A stretch of 64,000 bases of DNA from Serratia sp. AKBS12 (GCF_024793895.1 NZ_JANUSB010000002.1:372001-436000); one strand, 5' to 3'; positions 1 to 10,538 are shown, counted from the stretch's first letter. Notes: generated from the sequence alone by a model not told the origin. A program made the numbers and translations.

Positions 1-31
1 CGTTGAGATTTGTCACTTTAAAACGCGCCAT
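1..31 (-). CDS. Start of an unidentified gene, cut by the window edge
   Basis: An ATG reading leftward at 31 opens a frame of ten codons (MARFKVTNLN) that runs off the window. It begins about 20 bases after the stop of the immunity-protein-like remnant at 53-322. Too little is present to identify it, and its reality as a gene is uncertain. Confidence 0.2.
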   Translation of the reverse strand, partial: MARFKVTNLN

Positions 32-52
32 ACATGCCCGCCCGTAAACATC

Positions 53-322
53 CTATAAGCTGTTTCGCTCCTCAATAGGCACAAAACCCAGCCTGATGTT
101 ATAGACATGATTTTCTTTAACACGGTAGTCGTCGTGGGTAACGCAGATCCTCTCTGGCGGCGTTTGTTTACCCACCTCAACAAGCTTTTCACCTACTCTG
201 GTGATGATGTACAGCCGGTCCGGCACCTCTTTTTCTTTTGATGGCAGATAAATGCAGCTGTCACCGCGCCTTTTTGCCGTCGCATTGAGAGGAATATCCG
301 GCGCATAGCGCTGATAGCCAAT
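53..322 (-). pseudogene. 5'-truncated remnant resembling T6SS immunity lipoproteins
   Basis: Reading leftward from 322 there are about 90 codons ending at the stop 53-55, with the C-terminal segment NHVYNIRLGFVPIEERNSL. The frame is open only back to a stop just after afuC and contains no ATG, GTG or TTG at the upstream end, so the start and any signal peptide are missing. From memory, the text resembles small putative type VI secretion immunity lipoproteins of enterobacteria, which are longer and begin with a lipobox. I infer a gene fragment left by rearrangement next to the afu operon terminator. The family assignment is tentative. Confidence 0.4.
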
Positions 323-323
323 T

Positions 324-343
324 CCCCTCCCGCAAAGGAGGGG
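324..343 (-). terminator. Hairpin after afuC
   Basis: A 7-bp GC-rich stem (CCCCTCC / GGAGGGG) with a 6-base loop lies 7 bases past the afuC stop. It is a plausible end for the uhp-afu transcript. The following U tract is weak (AATT), so it is a poor intrinsic terminator by sequence. Confidence 0.45.
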
Positions 344-350
344 GCGCTAA

Positions 351-1397
351 CTACGCGGCATCCACCAGCATAAACATGCCGTAAGGATGGATTTCGAGGT
401 AATAGCTTTCGCCAACGTCCGGTTGCAGGCGCGTGGCGTTAACCTGCAACAGAATTTCCTGCCCGTGCCAGTCAACGCTCACCTCATATTGCGGGCCCAT
501 ATAGGCAACATGGCGAATGGTGCAGCGCTGGCTGTCTTCGCCACGCTGGCTGAGGGTGATCGCCTCTGGCCTGACGCCGACGCTGCCGGCTCCCCGTGCC
601 GTGAAATGGGCCGGGCGCGGCAGGCGATAGCCATAAATTTCTACCGACTCCTGGCTAATATTGGCCGGGAACAGGTTGGCGTCGCCCATAAAGCTGGCCA
701 TAAAGCGCGATGCCGGCTGGCGATAAAGCGCCTGCGGAGAGCCGATCTGCATGATCTCGCCTTTGTTCATCACCAGCACGGTGTCCGACACCGCGAACGC
801 CTCGCTCTGATCGTGGGTGACATACAACGAGGTGATGTTGAACTGCTTTTGCAGCGCTCTGATCTTCTCGCGCATGCTGCGCCGCAGGTTGGCGTCGAGA
901 TTGCTCAGCGGTTCGTCAAACAGCAGCACCTTTGGTTTCAGGATCAGCGCTCGGGCCAGCGCCACCCGCTGCTGCTGACCACCGGAGATCTGATCTACGT
1001 AACGATCCTCAAAGCCGTCCAGATCGACCATCGCCAGCGCTTCTTTCACCCGCGTTTTGATTTCGCTACGGGCGACGCCCAGCATCTTCAGACCATAGCC
1101 GACGTTGTCCCCCAGCGACATATGCGGGAACAGGGCATAAGACTGGAACACCATGCAGATATCACGCTGCTGGATAGACCGATCCGTCACGTCTTCGCCG
1201 TCGATAATGATTTGCCCGGCGCTGGGTTTTTCCAGCCCGGCCACCAGCCGCAACACGGTAGTTTTGCCGCAACCGGACGGGCCAAGCAGCGTCACCATTT
1301 GCCCCTGCGGAATGGCGAGGTTGATATTGTCGATAACCGTGTTATTGCCAAAGCGCTTGGCGACGTTGCGCAGTTCCACGAAATGTTTTTCAGTCAT
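351..1397 (-). CDS. afuC: AfuC-type ABC transporter ATPase
   Basis: This 348-residue protein is the energising ATPase of an importer for phosphorylated sugars and acts at the inner membrane. It shows Walker A ([12 protein letters not shown], near residue 39), the signature [13 protein letters not shown], Walker B ([11 protein letters not shown]), and the switch histidine in [10 protein letters not shown]-terminal regulatory (TOBE-like) extension carries GVRPEAITL. The family was first named for ferric-ion import (FbpC/AfuC). In Actinobacillus and enteropathogens AfuABC was shown to import hexose phosphates, and the uhp-type regulators upstream favour that role here. It lies 4 bases after afuB and is the last gene of the operon. 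Confidence 0.85.
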   Translation of the reverse strand: MTEKHFVELRNVAKRFGNNTVIDNINLAIPQGQMVTLLGPSGCGKTTVLRLVAGLEKPSAGQIIIDGEDVTDRSIQQRDICMVFQSYALFPHMSLGDNVGYGLKMLGVARSEIKTRVKEALAMVDLDGFEDRYVDQISGGQQQRVALARALILKPKVLLFDEPLSNLDANLRRSMREKIRALQKQFNITSLYVTHDQSEAFAVSDTVLVMNKGEIMQIGSPQALYRQPASRFMASFMGDANLFPANISQESVEIYGYRLPRPAHFTARGAGSVGVRPEAITLSQRGEDSQRCTIRHVAYMGPQYEVSVDWHGQEILLQVNATRLQPDVGESYYLEIHPYGMFMLVDAA

Positions 1398-1401
1398 AAT
1401 G

Positions 1402-3480
1402 TTACGCCTGTTGTTTGGCTTTTGAACGGGAGGTTCGCGCCTCGCCGATCAGCCAGTCAAAGAGGAAAATAATCGCCAGCATCACCACAATCAGGATCGA
1501 ACCATAGGCAATCGCCACGCCGTACTCACCGTCTTCTACCCGGTTGAGAATGTAGGCCGTCGCCACGCGGGTGTCTGGCGTGACCAGGAAGACGATGGCG
1601 CTGACGGTGGTAATGGCGCGGACAAAGCTGTAGATCAGCGCCGACAAAATGGCCGGGCGCAGCAGTGGCAGCAGAATATGGGTGATGGTACGCAGCGAGC
1701 CGGCGCGCAGGCTTAACGAGGCTTCGTCGAGCGACTTGTCGATCTGCCCAAGGCCGGCGATCCCGGCGCGGATGCCGACCGGTACATTACGCATTACCAT
1801 CGAGATAATGACGATCGCCGCCGTGCCGGTGAGGTACACCGGGGCACTGTTGAATGCCAGAATGTAAGACACGCCGGCCACGGTGCCCGGAACGGCGAAG
1901 CACAGCATGGTGCTGAACTCGATGGTCTTTTTGCCCCTGAACTGCTGGCGAACCACCACCCAGGCGATCAGCAGCCCGAACAGCGCGGTGATCGGCGCAG
2001 CAATGCCGGCATATAGCAGCGTATCGAGTAGTGAAGGCCATGCGCCATCGCTCATGCCCTGGCCGAACAGCTTGATAAAGTTATCCAGCGTCAGGGTGTA
2101 ATCCACCCCCCAGTTAACCGTGAAACTGCCATAGAAAATACTGCCGTACAGCAAGGCGTTGAAGACGATCCATACGCCAAGAATGGCGATCACACTCCAC
2201 ACCAGCGTTACCGGCAGCGGCTGCACGTCGCCACGGTAGGATTTGCCGGACACGGTGACGTAGGATCGTTTGCCAATCCACATGTACTGCACGCAGAACA
2301 CCAGCAGCGAGAACAGCAGCAGGAAGGCGCCAAGGGTGCTGGCTGCCTGGTAATCCAGCTGCGATCCGGTGATGTAGAAGTAGATTTGCGTTGCCAGCAC
2401 GTCATAGTTGCCGCCCAGCACCAGCGGGTTACTGAAGTCGGCCAGCGATTGCACCACCACGATCAGGAAGGCGTTGGCCAGAGCCGGTTTCAGCAGTTGT
2501 ACAAACACGCCGTTAAAGGTCTGCCAGCGACTGGCACGCAGGGTATACGACGCCTCTTCCAGCGACGGATGAATGGTCTTTATTGCGCCGTCGAGGATCA
2601 TGAACGCCATCGGCGTAAACGCCAGTACCTGCGCCAGCCAGATGCCGGTAAAGCCGTACAGCCAGTTGGTGTTGTCAAGGCCGAACCAGGTCACCATCAG
2701 CTCGGTAACGTAGCCGGAACGCCCCATCATCAGCGTGACGCCGAGCCCGACGACAAACGGCGGGGTCACAATCGGCAGAATGGAAAAAATGCGGCCGATA
2801 ATCGCGCTGCGCCTGGCGATGCGGGTGGTGTAAATCGCCAGCACCAGGCCAAAAAAGGTGCAGCCGATGCCGACCGCAATCGACAGCATGATCGAGTTGA
2901 GGATCACCTGGACGATATGCGCCTGCGACAGTACGTTGAGAAACGCCAGCGGCGCAAACTCGCCGCTTTCGCTGGTGAACATCGGGATGAAAATCGCCAC
3001 GCTGGGCCAAACGATAAAGATGCCGATCAGCGCGACGATGGCGATCAGCGAAGCGATAACAAAACGGTCGCCGCCCAGCCATTCAAGACGGGTCAGCGCC
3101 AACGTCATGATGGCCGCCAATACCACTAACAGTACGATGGCGGCATAGCCGAGGCCACGCTCGGCAACGGTGGCGCTGATGACGATAAACGCCATGCACA
3201 GCAGCGCCCAACCGGCGTCAAGGTAATGCCGGGCGCGCCGTTCGCGTTGCGCCGGCTGCAACGGGCGGATCAACAGCAGGCTGGGCAACAGGTACCATAA
3301 GATGCTGACGTTCAGCTGCGACCAACTATACGCCGCCAGCAGTTCGTCAGCGGTGGATTCCATCAGGCCATAGTCCAGGCTCCAGCTCGGCAGCAGAACA
3401 AACGCCGCCCAGCCGAGTAGCAGCCAAAGGAAGACCGCATCCCGCTGTGGTGCGGGATGGAGAGTAAGTGTTTGTGACAT
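1402..3480 (-). CDS. afuB: AfuB-type fused ABC permease
   Basis: This 692-residue integral membrane protein forms the channel of the importer. Two permease halves are fused in one chain, as in FbpB/AfuB proteins. Each half carries an EAA coupling loop for the ATPase: [15 protein letters not shown] in the first half (near residue 310) and [15 protein letters not shown] in the second (near residue 590). The N-terminal 150 residues hold additional hydrophobic segments before the first permease domain. It sits between the binding protein gene (72-base gap) and the ATPase gene (4-base gap), so cotranslation with afuC is likely. The substrate is inferred from the operon, not from the permease sequence. 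Confidence 0.83.
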   Translation of the reverse strand: MSQTLTLHPAPQRDAVFLWLLLGWAAFVLLPSWSLDYGLMESTADELLAAYSWSQLNVSILWYLLPSLLLIRPLQPAQRERRARHYLDAGWALLCMAFIVISATVAERGLGYAAIVLLVVLAAIMTLALTRLEWLGGDRFVIASLIAIVALIGIFIVWPSVAIFIPMFTSESGEFAPLAFLNVLSQAHIVQVILNSIMLSIAVGIGCTFFGLVLAIYTTRIARRSAIIGRIFSILPIVTPPFVVGLGVTLMMGRSGYVTELMVTWFGLDNTNWLYGFTGIWLAQVLAFTPMAFMILDGAIKTIHPSLEEASYTLRASRWQTFNGVFVQLLKPALANAFLIVVVQSLADFSNPLVLGGNYDVLATQIYFYITGSQLDYQAASTLGAFLLLFSLLVFCVQYMWIGKRSYVTVSGKSYRGDVQPLPVTLVWSVIAILGVWIVFNALLYGSIFYGSFTVNWGVDYTLTLDNFIKLFGQGMSDGAWPSLLDTLLYAGIAAPITALFGLLIAWVVVRQQFRGKKTIEFSTMLCFAVPGTVAGVSYILAFNSAPVYLTGTAAIVIISMVMRNVPVGIRAGIAGLGQIDKSLDEASLSLRAGSLRTITHILLPLLRPAILSALIYSFVRAITTVSAIVFLVTPDTRVATAYILNRVEDGEYGVAIAYGSILIVVMLAIIFLFDWLIGEARTSRSKAKQQA

Positions 3481-3552
3481 AAGCGTACCGATTCTGAGTA
3501 GGCCCGGCCGCGGCCGGGCAAAAGGTGGCGCGTTTAACGCCGGATCGTGGGC

Positions 3553-4584
3553 TTATTTACCCATCTTCACGTCGCTGACCCATTTGTTAATCAACGCTTT
3601 ACGCATGTCCGTCGAACCGTATTTATCCATGTCGTAATCGATCAGCTTCAGCCCATCGAGCTTCAGCGAGTTGGGCGAGGTCGTTGCCGTGGTGTTGGTG
3701 AGGATCTGGTAAGACTTGCCTTTTTGCCAGGACAGCTCCTGCGCCTGTTTTGACAGCACCCAGTCGACAAACAGTTTGGCGTTTTCGCTGTTGCGCGCGC
3801 CCTTGAGAATGCTTACGCCGCCAATCTCATAGCCGGTGCCTTCGCACGGCGAGATCAACTCCAGCGGCGCGCCCTGCTCTTTTTCCAGCGAATAGTCATG
3901 CAGGAAGCCGATGCCAATCGCCGTTTCACCGCGCGCGGCGTTGCGCGCCGGGGCAATGCCGGACTTGGTGTATTGCGATACGTTGACATTGAGCTGTTTC
4001 AGGTAATCAAACGCCCGCTCTTCGCCCCACAGCTGCACAAAGGTGGCCAACGCGGTGTAGGCGGTGCCGGAGCTTTGCGGGTCGGCAATCTGGATTTCGC
4101 CCTTATATTCGGCCTTGGTCAGATCCTGCCAGCACTGCGGCACCGGCAGGTTCTTTTCCTTCAGGCGTTGCGTGTTGACGCCAAAACCGAGAATACCGAC
4201 GTACACCGCAGAGGTGTAGTTGCCTTTAACCTTGGCCGGATCGCGGAACCGTTCCATGATCTGCGGCAGCAGCGGTGATTGATATGGCTGCAACAACCCC
4301 ATTTCCCCGGCCTGGGACTGCGGATCCAGCGTACCGCCGTACCAGACATCCGCCTGCGGGTTTTTCTTTTCGGCGTCAACCTTGGCCAGCGTGCTGCCGG
4401 AGCCGTTACGGATAAAGGAGGTTTTCACCTGATATTTTTCGCTGAATGCTTTGGTTTCGACCTCGCACATTTCGTTGGTGGCGCTGCAATAGACCACCAG
4501 CCGGCCTTTGGCCTGTGCGCTGCCGGTCAACGCCGCCAGCGCGATACCGGAGGCAATCAGGGTAGAGAGGAGCGTAGTTTTCAT
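3553..4584 (-). CDS. afuA: AfuA-type periplasmic substrate-binding protein
   Basis: This 343-residue protein begins with a Sec signal peptide (MKTTLLSTLIASGIALAALT, cleavage expected after AQA near residue 25), so it acts in the periplasm. It belongs to the ferric-ion-binding-protein fold family, but the context argues for hexose-phosphate capture. The segment GFLHDYSLEKEQGAPLEL contains a His-Asp pair, and CEGTGYEIGG follows with a Glu. In the characterised AfuA, His/Asp/Glu residues of this region contact the sugar phosphate; I compare from memory. Start: AAGGAT lies 9 bases before the ATG. The gene begins 4 bases after uhpC ends, which is unusual for a uhp locus and links sensor and importer in one transcript. 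Confidence 0.83.
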   Translation of the reverse strand: MKTTLLSTLIASGIALAALTGSAQAKGRLVVYCSATNEMCEVETKAFSEKYQVKTSFIRNGSGSTLAKVDAEKKNPQADVWYGGTLDPQSQAGEMGLLQPYQSPLLPQIMERFRDPAKVKGNYTSAVYVGILGFGVNTQRLKEKNLPVPQCWQDLTKAEYKGEIQIADPQSSGTAYTALATFVQLWGEERAFDYLKQLNVNVSQYTKSGIAPARNAARGETAIGIGFLHDYSLEKEQGAPLELISPCEGTGYEIGGVSILKGARNSENAKLFVDWVLSKQAQELSWQKGKSYQILTNTTATTSPNSLKLDGLKLIDYDMDKYGSTDMRKALINKWVSDVKMGK

Positions 4585-4588
4585 TATT

Positions 4589-5896
4589 CTATCCTTGGTG
4601 TGTTAGATAACTGCGAGAAGCGGTAACGCCCGCCATCAGCAATGGCATTAATAACAACCCCATCAGTACGGCAGCCACGGACAGCAGACTGAACATGCCC
4701 GACCAACCGTAACGTTCGATAACCTGTGACAGTGGCCAGCCCGCCAGCGCCGCTCCCAGATAGGCAAACAGGCCGAGAAAGCCGGTAATCGAGCCCGCTG
4801 CCTGTTTGTGGCCGCACTCTACGGCGGCCAGGCCGATCAGCATCTGCGGGCCGAAGACAAAAAAACCGACGCTGAAGAAGCACATCGTCAGCAGCGCATA
4901 GTGATGCAGCGGCGCCAGCCACAGCGCGGCCACGGAAATAATCAGGCCGAAGGTGAACAGCAATATCATCGGCGCGCGCTGGCCGCTGAACAGCAAATCG
5001 GCTCCCCAACCGGCAAACAGCGCTCCCAGCAGGCCGCCAACTTCAAACAGCATCACGGTGGCGTTGGCGCTCAGCAGGTTGACGCCATGGGTTTCGCTGA
5101 GCCAGATGTTGCCCCAGTCGTTGAGCGCAATGCGAATCAGATACACCAGCACATAGGATGCGCCGAGCAGCCAGATCAGCGGGTTCTGCAACATGGTGCT
5201 ACGCAGCATCTGCCATAGCGCCATCGGCGGGCTGGCCGCCACCTGCCGCAGTTCAAGCGGGTCGTTGCGCCACTCGCCGACCGGCGGCAGCCCCTCCTCC
5301 TGCGGCGTACCGCTCAGCCGGGTGATCAGCCACAGCCCCAGCAACATGCTGACGATCCCCGGCGTCAACATCGCCGCCTGCCAGCCCCACCACTGGGCGG
5401 CAAAGGCGCAAATCAGCGGGACGATCGCCCCGCCAATGTTGATCGAGGTGTTCCAGCATCCCCACCAGAAGCCGCGCTCGTTGCGCGAATACCAATGGGT
5501 CAGCAAGCGGGCGCAGGGTGGCCATCCCCATCCCTGGAAGAAACCGTTCAGCGTCCAGATGATCAACAGCATCAGCAGTGAATCGCCGAAGGCGAACAGC
5601 AGGTTCAACATCCCGGTCGCCAACAGGCCAATGCCCATAAACGCCCGCTGCCCGTGGCTGTCGTGCCATAGCCCTGCGACGAACTTTGACAAGCCGTAAC
5701 TGAGGTAAAACAGCGAGCCGAGCAGCCCGATGTCGCTTTTGCTCAGCCCCAAATCCAGTTGCAGCGCCGGCAATACGTAATTGACGCTTTTGCGCGTCAG
5801 ATAAAACGCCGCATAGCCGATCACCATGTACAGCAGCAGGCGCGGTCGCTGCGCCCGATAGCGTTGGGTAACCTGTTCAGCAGACAATGCGTGCAT
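4589..5896 (-). CDS. uhpC: UhpC-type membrane sensor of external hexose phosphate
   Basis: This 435-residue protein of the organophosphate:Pi antiporter family has about 12 membrane segments. UhpC is a transporter homologue that detects external glucose-6-phosphate and activates UhpB. The start at 5896 (MHALSAEQVTQRYRAQ) is preferred because GGAGAA lies 6 bases upstream and the length matches E. coli UhpC (about 439 residues); an upstream ATG would add 42 residues unlike the family. Family motifs visible are YAAFYLTRKSVNYVLP near residue 25 and GLSKFVAGLWHDSHG near residue 75. No uhpT antiporter gene is in the window; an afuABC importer follows instead. Confidence 0.85.
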   Translation of the reverse strand: MHALSAEQVTQRYRAQRPRLLLYMVIGYAAFYLTRKSVNYVLPALQLDLGLSKSDIGLLGSLFYLSYGLSKFVAGLWHDSHGQRAFMGIGLLATGMLNLLFAFGDSLLMLLIIWTLNGFFQGWGWPPCARLLTHWYSRNERGFWWGCWNTSINIGGAIVPLICAFAAQWWGWQAAMLTPGIVSMLLGLWLITRLSGTPQEEGLPPVGEWRNDPLELRQVAASPPMALWQMLRSTMLQNPLIWLLGASYVLVYLIRIALNDWGNIWLSETHGVNLLSANATVMLFEVGGLLGALFAGWGADLLFSGQRAPMILLFTFGLIISVAALWLAPLHHYALLTMCFFSVGFFVFGPQMLIGLAAVECGHKQAAGSITGFLGLFAYLGAALAGWPLSQVIERYGWSGMFSLLSVAAVLMGLLLMPLLMAGVTASRSYLTHQG

Positions 5897-5981
5897 GGCG
5901 TTCTCCGTTTGAAACGACTCTATGAAACTGCGGGTAAAAAGGGATGAGACAAAGTCTGGCGCAACTAAGACTTTTTCCTGG

Positions 5982-7523
5982 TTAACGCGGGGTTTGTTGC
6001 AAAACTGTGGGCAAGTTAACAATTACGCGCGTGCCGCGCTGCGACATCAGCGTCAGCTCGCCGCCGAGGGCATGGACGCGCTCGCGCATCCCCTGGATAC
6101 CGAAACCGGGCATGTTCTGCGTGCCGATGCCAACGCCGTCGTCGTTCACCTCCAGATGCAAGAACGCCTCCTGCTGGTACAGCACGATGTTCACCGCGCT
6201 GGCGTTGGCGTGCTTACTGACGTTATTCAACAGCTCTTGCAGCAGCCGATAAAGGGTAAGTACCAGCGTGTCGTTTTGCGGTGGCGCCGGCAGCCGGTAG
6301 TCAAAATGGCAGCGGATACCGCGTTCGGCGAAGGCAAACTCACCCACCAGATGGCGCAGCGCGTCCTCGAAGGAGAGTTGATCCAGCACCGGCGGGCGCA
6401 GCTGGCGCAGCAACTGGCGGGTGGAATGGTGAATGCGCCGCGCCAACTCGTTGATTTGGCCGGCGGCGTCAACCGACTGCGGGCTGCTGGCCGTGCGTTT
6501 AATCAGCTGCGATTGAATCTGAATGGCGGTGATGTTCTGGCCGATCTCGTCATGCAGTTCGCGAGCCAGCTGCTTGCGGGTGTCTTCTTCGGTATGGATC
6601 AGCTGTTCCGTCAGCGCCCGGCGCGCCTGCAACTCCCCTTCCAGCCGGTGGCGATAATGATCCAGATTCAGCGCCAGATGTTGCTGGCGGCTAATGGCGA
6701 TCCCCAGGCCGATGCCCAACAGCGACTGGGTCGCAAGGAAGATCTCCAGCTCCAGCAGATCGCTGAACCCGACGCCGATTTGCCGGGCAACGGTGATAGT
6801 GATGCTGCCCAACAGCCCGGAGAGCACCCCGCCCTGCCAGCCGAACTTCCACGCCATGATCACATTGGGCAAAAACACCACGATTAACAACAGGCGTTCC
6901 AGCGCTGGCGACAGCGCCATCTGGGTGGCGATGCCGATGATAAAGAACAGGCTGCACCAGATCAGCAGCGACGCCCGCAGCGGCGGGTTGCTGGTGTCCA
7001 GACCGAGTAAATGGTAACGGTGCTGCTGGCGTAAGAATTCAAACATCAGGTAGACAAAGGGTGTCAGCAATACGCCGCCGGTAAACGACGCCAGGGCCAA
7101 TAGCGTCAGCGAACTGGACAGCCACGGCGCCAGCACCACGGTCTGCAGCAGGGCATTTGCCGTCACCGCCATCAGCAGCAGCGACAGCCGCTGCCAATAC
7201 AGAGGGAAGCGGTGCCAATAACGCTGCACCGCAAACGCCGGCAACAGAGCCAGCGGCGGCGAGAGCAGCATGACGCAGGCGCTCAGCAACTGTTCATGAT
7301 ACAGCCAGATAATCATGCCCAGCGGCGGCAGCAACAGCGCCGGCCAAAAGCGACGCGACAGCAAAATCAGCATCGCCAGATACACGCCCTGCGGCAGAAA
7401 CAGCGCCGCCTGCTGGCCGTTGCCGGTCAGATAAAAGCTGAGCGTCCACAGCATCAGCCAGCCGGTGCCCCAGGCAAACAGAATGAACAGCGACAGCAGC
7501 GCATGCCGTAAACGACGCTTCAT
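5982..7523 (-). CDS. uhpB: UhpB-type sensor histidine kinase
   Basis: This 513-residue kinase has an N-terminal half of about eight membrane segments (MASE1-like), then a HisKA_3 dimerisation/phosphoacceptor helix with His in ARELHDEIGQN (near residue 310). The HATPase domain follows, with an N-box in LQELLNNVSKHAN and a G-box in NDDGVGIG. It would phosphorylate UhpA when UhpC signals. The start at 7523 (MKRRLRHALLS) is chosen because it overlaps the uhpA stop by one base (TAATG), a typical translational coupling. An earlier ATG would add 21 residues inside uhpA. Length is close to the 500 residues of E. coli UhpB. Confidence 0.88.
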   Translation of the reverse strand: MKRRLRHALLSLFILFAWGTGWLMLWTLSFYLTGNGQQAALFLPQGVYLAMLILLSRRFWPALLLPPLGMIIWLYHEQLLSACVMLLSPPLALLPAFAVQRYWHRFPLYWQRLSLLLMAVTANALLQTVVLAPWLSSSLTLLALASFTGGVLLTPFVYLMFEFLRQQHRYHLLGLDTSNPPLRASLLIWCSLFFIIGIATQMALSPALERLLLIVVFLPNVIMAWKFGWQGGVLSGLLGSITITVARQIGVGFSDLLELEIFLATQSLLGIGLGIAISRQQHLALNLDHYRHRLEGELQARRALTEQLIHTEEDTRKQLARELHDEIGQNITAIQIQSQLIKRTASSPQSVDAAGQINELARRIHHSTRQLLRQLRPPVLDQLSFEDALRHLVGEFAFAERGIRCHFDYRLPAPPQNDTLVLTLYRLLQELLNNVSKHANASAVNIVLYQQEAFLHLEVNDDGVGIGTQNMPGFGIQGMRERVHALGGELTLMSQRGTRVIVNLPTVLQQTPR

Positions 7524-8152
7524 TAATGCCCCGTCAGCAACTGGTGTTGCAACGCAAAATGCACCAGTTCGATGGTGCTGCTGCACTGCAGTTTGCCGAG
7601 CACGTTAGCGCGGTGGACATGAACCGTTTTGTGGCTGAGTTCTAGCTGATAGGCAATTCCCTTGACGCTTTCGCCCTGGACCAGCAGATAAAACACTTCC
7701 CGCTCACGCGGGGTTAGCGCCGCCAGCACGTTGGCGTCCTGCTGGCCGCCACGCAGGGCCTTGACCGCGTCGGCGCACAGATAATGCCCCCCCAGTCCGA
7801 CCGAGCGCACCGCCTGCACCAGCTCCTCGGGGCCGCAGCGTTTGGTCAGGTAGCCGCTGGCGCCGCTATCGAGGGCACTTTGCACAAACGCCGGGGTATC
7901 GTAAATGCTGAGGATAATGGCGCGAAATGCCGGCCGCTGTTGGCGCAGACGCTTGAGCAGGCTCAGACCGTTTTCATCGGGCATCGCCACGTCCAGCACC
8001 ACCACATCAATGTCATCATTAAGCAGCGAAGGCCAGGCCTGCGCCGCCGAGCCGTATTGACCTGCCACCATGATATCGTGTTCCAGCCCCAACAGCTGGG
8101 CAAAACCAGAGCGTACAACCACGTGGTCGTCTACCAGAGCCACTTTAATCAT
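7523..8152 (-). CDS. uhpA: UhpA-type response regulator
   Basis: This 209-residue NarL/FixJ-type regulator has a receiver domain with acidic pair DD (residues 8-9) and phosphoacceptor Asp in DVVVLDVAMPDENG (near residue 54). A C-terminal LuxR-type helix-turn-helix (LTPREREVFYLLVQGESVKG through VHVHRANVLGKL) follows. In E. coli UhpA activates uhpT; here the likely targets are its own operon and afuABC. It is the first gene of the uhpABC-afuABC run and overlaps uhpB by one base. The upstream region to 8546 should contain its promoter, divergent from the tna operon. Confidence 0.88.
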   Translation of the reverse strand: MIKVALVDDHVVVRSGFAQLLGLEHDIMVAGQYGSAAQAWPSLLNDDIDVVVLDVAMPDENGLSLLKRLRQQRPAFRAIILSIYDTPAFVQSALDSGASGYLTKRCGPEELVQAVRSVGLGGHYLCADAVKALRGGQQDANVLAALTPREREVFYLLVQGESVKGIAYQLELSHKTVHVHRANVLGKLQCSSTIELVHFALQHQLLTGH

Positions 8153-8546
8153 TAGCGGATACCCTTACCTGAAATCACTCCATGATGCCCACTGCGCGCA
8201 CGCTGGCAATGGCGAAAGGATGGTTATGCAATCAATGTAACAAAATCGTCATAAATATCGCCCGCTCCCCCATATGGCTCTTTTGCAACAACATGGCGGC
8301 CAGCCAGGCGGCGGTGTTGCCCGCCTGAACCCCAGCGTTTATTCGGGCTCAAGGCGCGCGCGCGATCGGCCTGGGAAATTGGCGACGATGGTTAACGCTG
8401 GCGCTCGTTATGGGCTAATCAACCACCAAAATGCCTGTTGCCGGATTTATATAAATATCCAGCTTGAAAATTGTGACCCATCTCTAGGATAAATTTTAAC
8501 CATTAGCTATTTTTTAGATTCCCTATCACACGCAGAGAATCTTGTA
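8153..8546. other. Divergent regulatory region between uhpA and tnaC
   Basis: No gene was found in these 394 bases. The region must hold the promoter for uhpA (leftward) and for the tna operon (rightward). The part beyond 8440 is AT-rich and holds a possible CRP half-site. I could not identify a convincing UhpA site. Confidence 0.5.
8472..8487 (+). promoter_or_regulatory. Possible CRP site before tnaC
   Basis: TGTGA at 8472-8476, six bases, then TCTAG: one perfect and one poor half-site of the CRP consensus (TGTGA-N6-TCACA). It lies about 60-70 bases before the leader start. The E. coli tna operon is CRP-dependent, so the position is reasonable, but the match is weak. Confidence 0.3.
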
Positions 8547-8642
8547 ATGAACCATAAATCGTTTTATCGGCTCATTGCTGTAGGCGGTCTGTACTCTTGG
8601 TACAATCTCGATCCACGCCTCTCTAACGACTTCCCGCGCTAA
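8547..8642 (+). CDS. tnaC: TnaC tryptophanase leader peptide
   Basis: A 31-codon ORF ends in SWYNLDPRLSNDFPR. It reproduces the spacing of functional TnaC peptides: Trp18, Asp22 (+4) and Pro30 (+12), equal to Trp12, Asp16 and Pro24 of E. coli TnaC. It also has aromatic-Asn-hydrophobic between Trp and Asp (YNL for FNI). In E. coli, free tryptophan stalls the ribosome at that Pro codon, which blocks Rho and lets transcription reach tnaA. Here one Arg codon follows the Pro before TAA, much as the Proteus vulgaris TnaC has extra residues after Pro. The ORF lies 126 bases before tnaA on the same strand. The ribosome-binding site is weak (GAGAAT). Sequence conservation is otherwise low, as usual for TnaC. 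Confidence 0.88.
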   Translation: MNHKSFYRLIAVGGLYSWYNLDPRLSNDFPR

Positions 8643-8680
8643 TTCTTTCTGCTGTTCCCTATCTGATAAAAATTAACTGA

Positions 8681-10157
<1,477 letters not shown>

Positions 10158-10164
10158 GCCCGGC

Positions 10165-10193
10165 CATCGCGCTCCGTTCAGCGGAGCGCGATG
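10165..10193 (+). terminator. Terminator of the tna operon
   Basis: A perfect 12-bp stem (CATCGCGCTCCG / CGGAGCGCGATG) with a 5-base loop begins 7 bases after the tnaA stop. The U tract is short (TTATA). It shows that tnaA is the last gene of its operon. Confidence 0.75.
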
Positions 10194-10399
10194 TTATACG
10201 ATGCTGCGCATCGGTATCCGGCACCGGTTGGGAGCCACGGGAGATGCTGGCGCATGCTCAATCCCCGCCATCCGTACCGCAGGCTATGGATGGCTGAAGT
10301 CCAACCTGGCTCACATTTTTTTGGCTTATATATACCCATAACAAAAACAGGTGTTATCATTCACCCCGTAAATACCTTTCAACTCAATCCGAGGCTTTG

Positions 10400-10426
10400 A
10401 TGCTGGAGAATGTAATCATCCGATAA
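10400..10426 (+). CDS. toiL: Short leader ORF upstream of topAI (ToiL-like)
   Basis: A 9-codon ORF (MLENVIIR, stop TAA) has a good ribosome-binding site (GAGG, 5 bases before ATG). It lies 112 bases before yjhX. In E. coli the topAI-yjhQ-yjhP operon has a translated leader ORF, toiL; antibiotic-stalled ribosomes on it alter RNA structure and Rho termination to switch on topAI. Position and architecture match that system, and a hairpin begins at the stop codon. I did not compare the peptide with E. coli ToiL residue by residue, so the symbol rests on context. Confidence 0.55.
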   Translation: MLENVIIR

Positions 10427-10462
10427 TCAGCTTACCGACCTTATCAGGCCGGACTGATTATC
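10422..10462 (+). promoter_or_regulatory. Leader hairpin overlapping the leader ORF stop
   Basis: GATAATCAG (10422-10430) pairs perfectly with CTGATTATC (10454-10462), a 9-bp stem whose 5' arm contains the stop codon of the leader ORF. A ribosome on that ORF would open the stem. This is the layout expected for translation-coupled control of yjhX, 77 bases downstream. Confidence 0.6.
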
Positions 10463-10538
10463 AATGCGCTGAAATCGAATGCGGGCACCGCTGTGTGTTT
10501 GCAGGTTTTGCACATGATGATTAAACAGGTTCTTCAGT

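Noticed and set aside
4589-5896. UhpT hexose-phosphate transporter as the identity of this gene
   Set aside because: Gene order uhpA-uhpB-this gene and the length of about 435 residues fit UhpC; UhpT would lie after uhpC and be longer.
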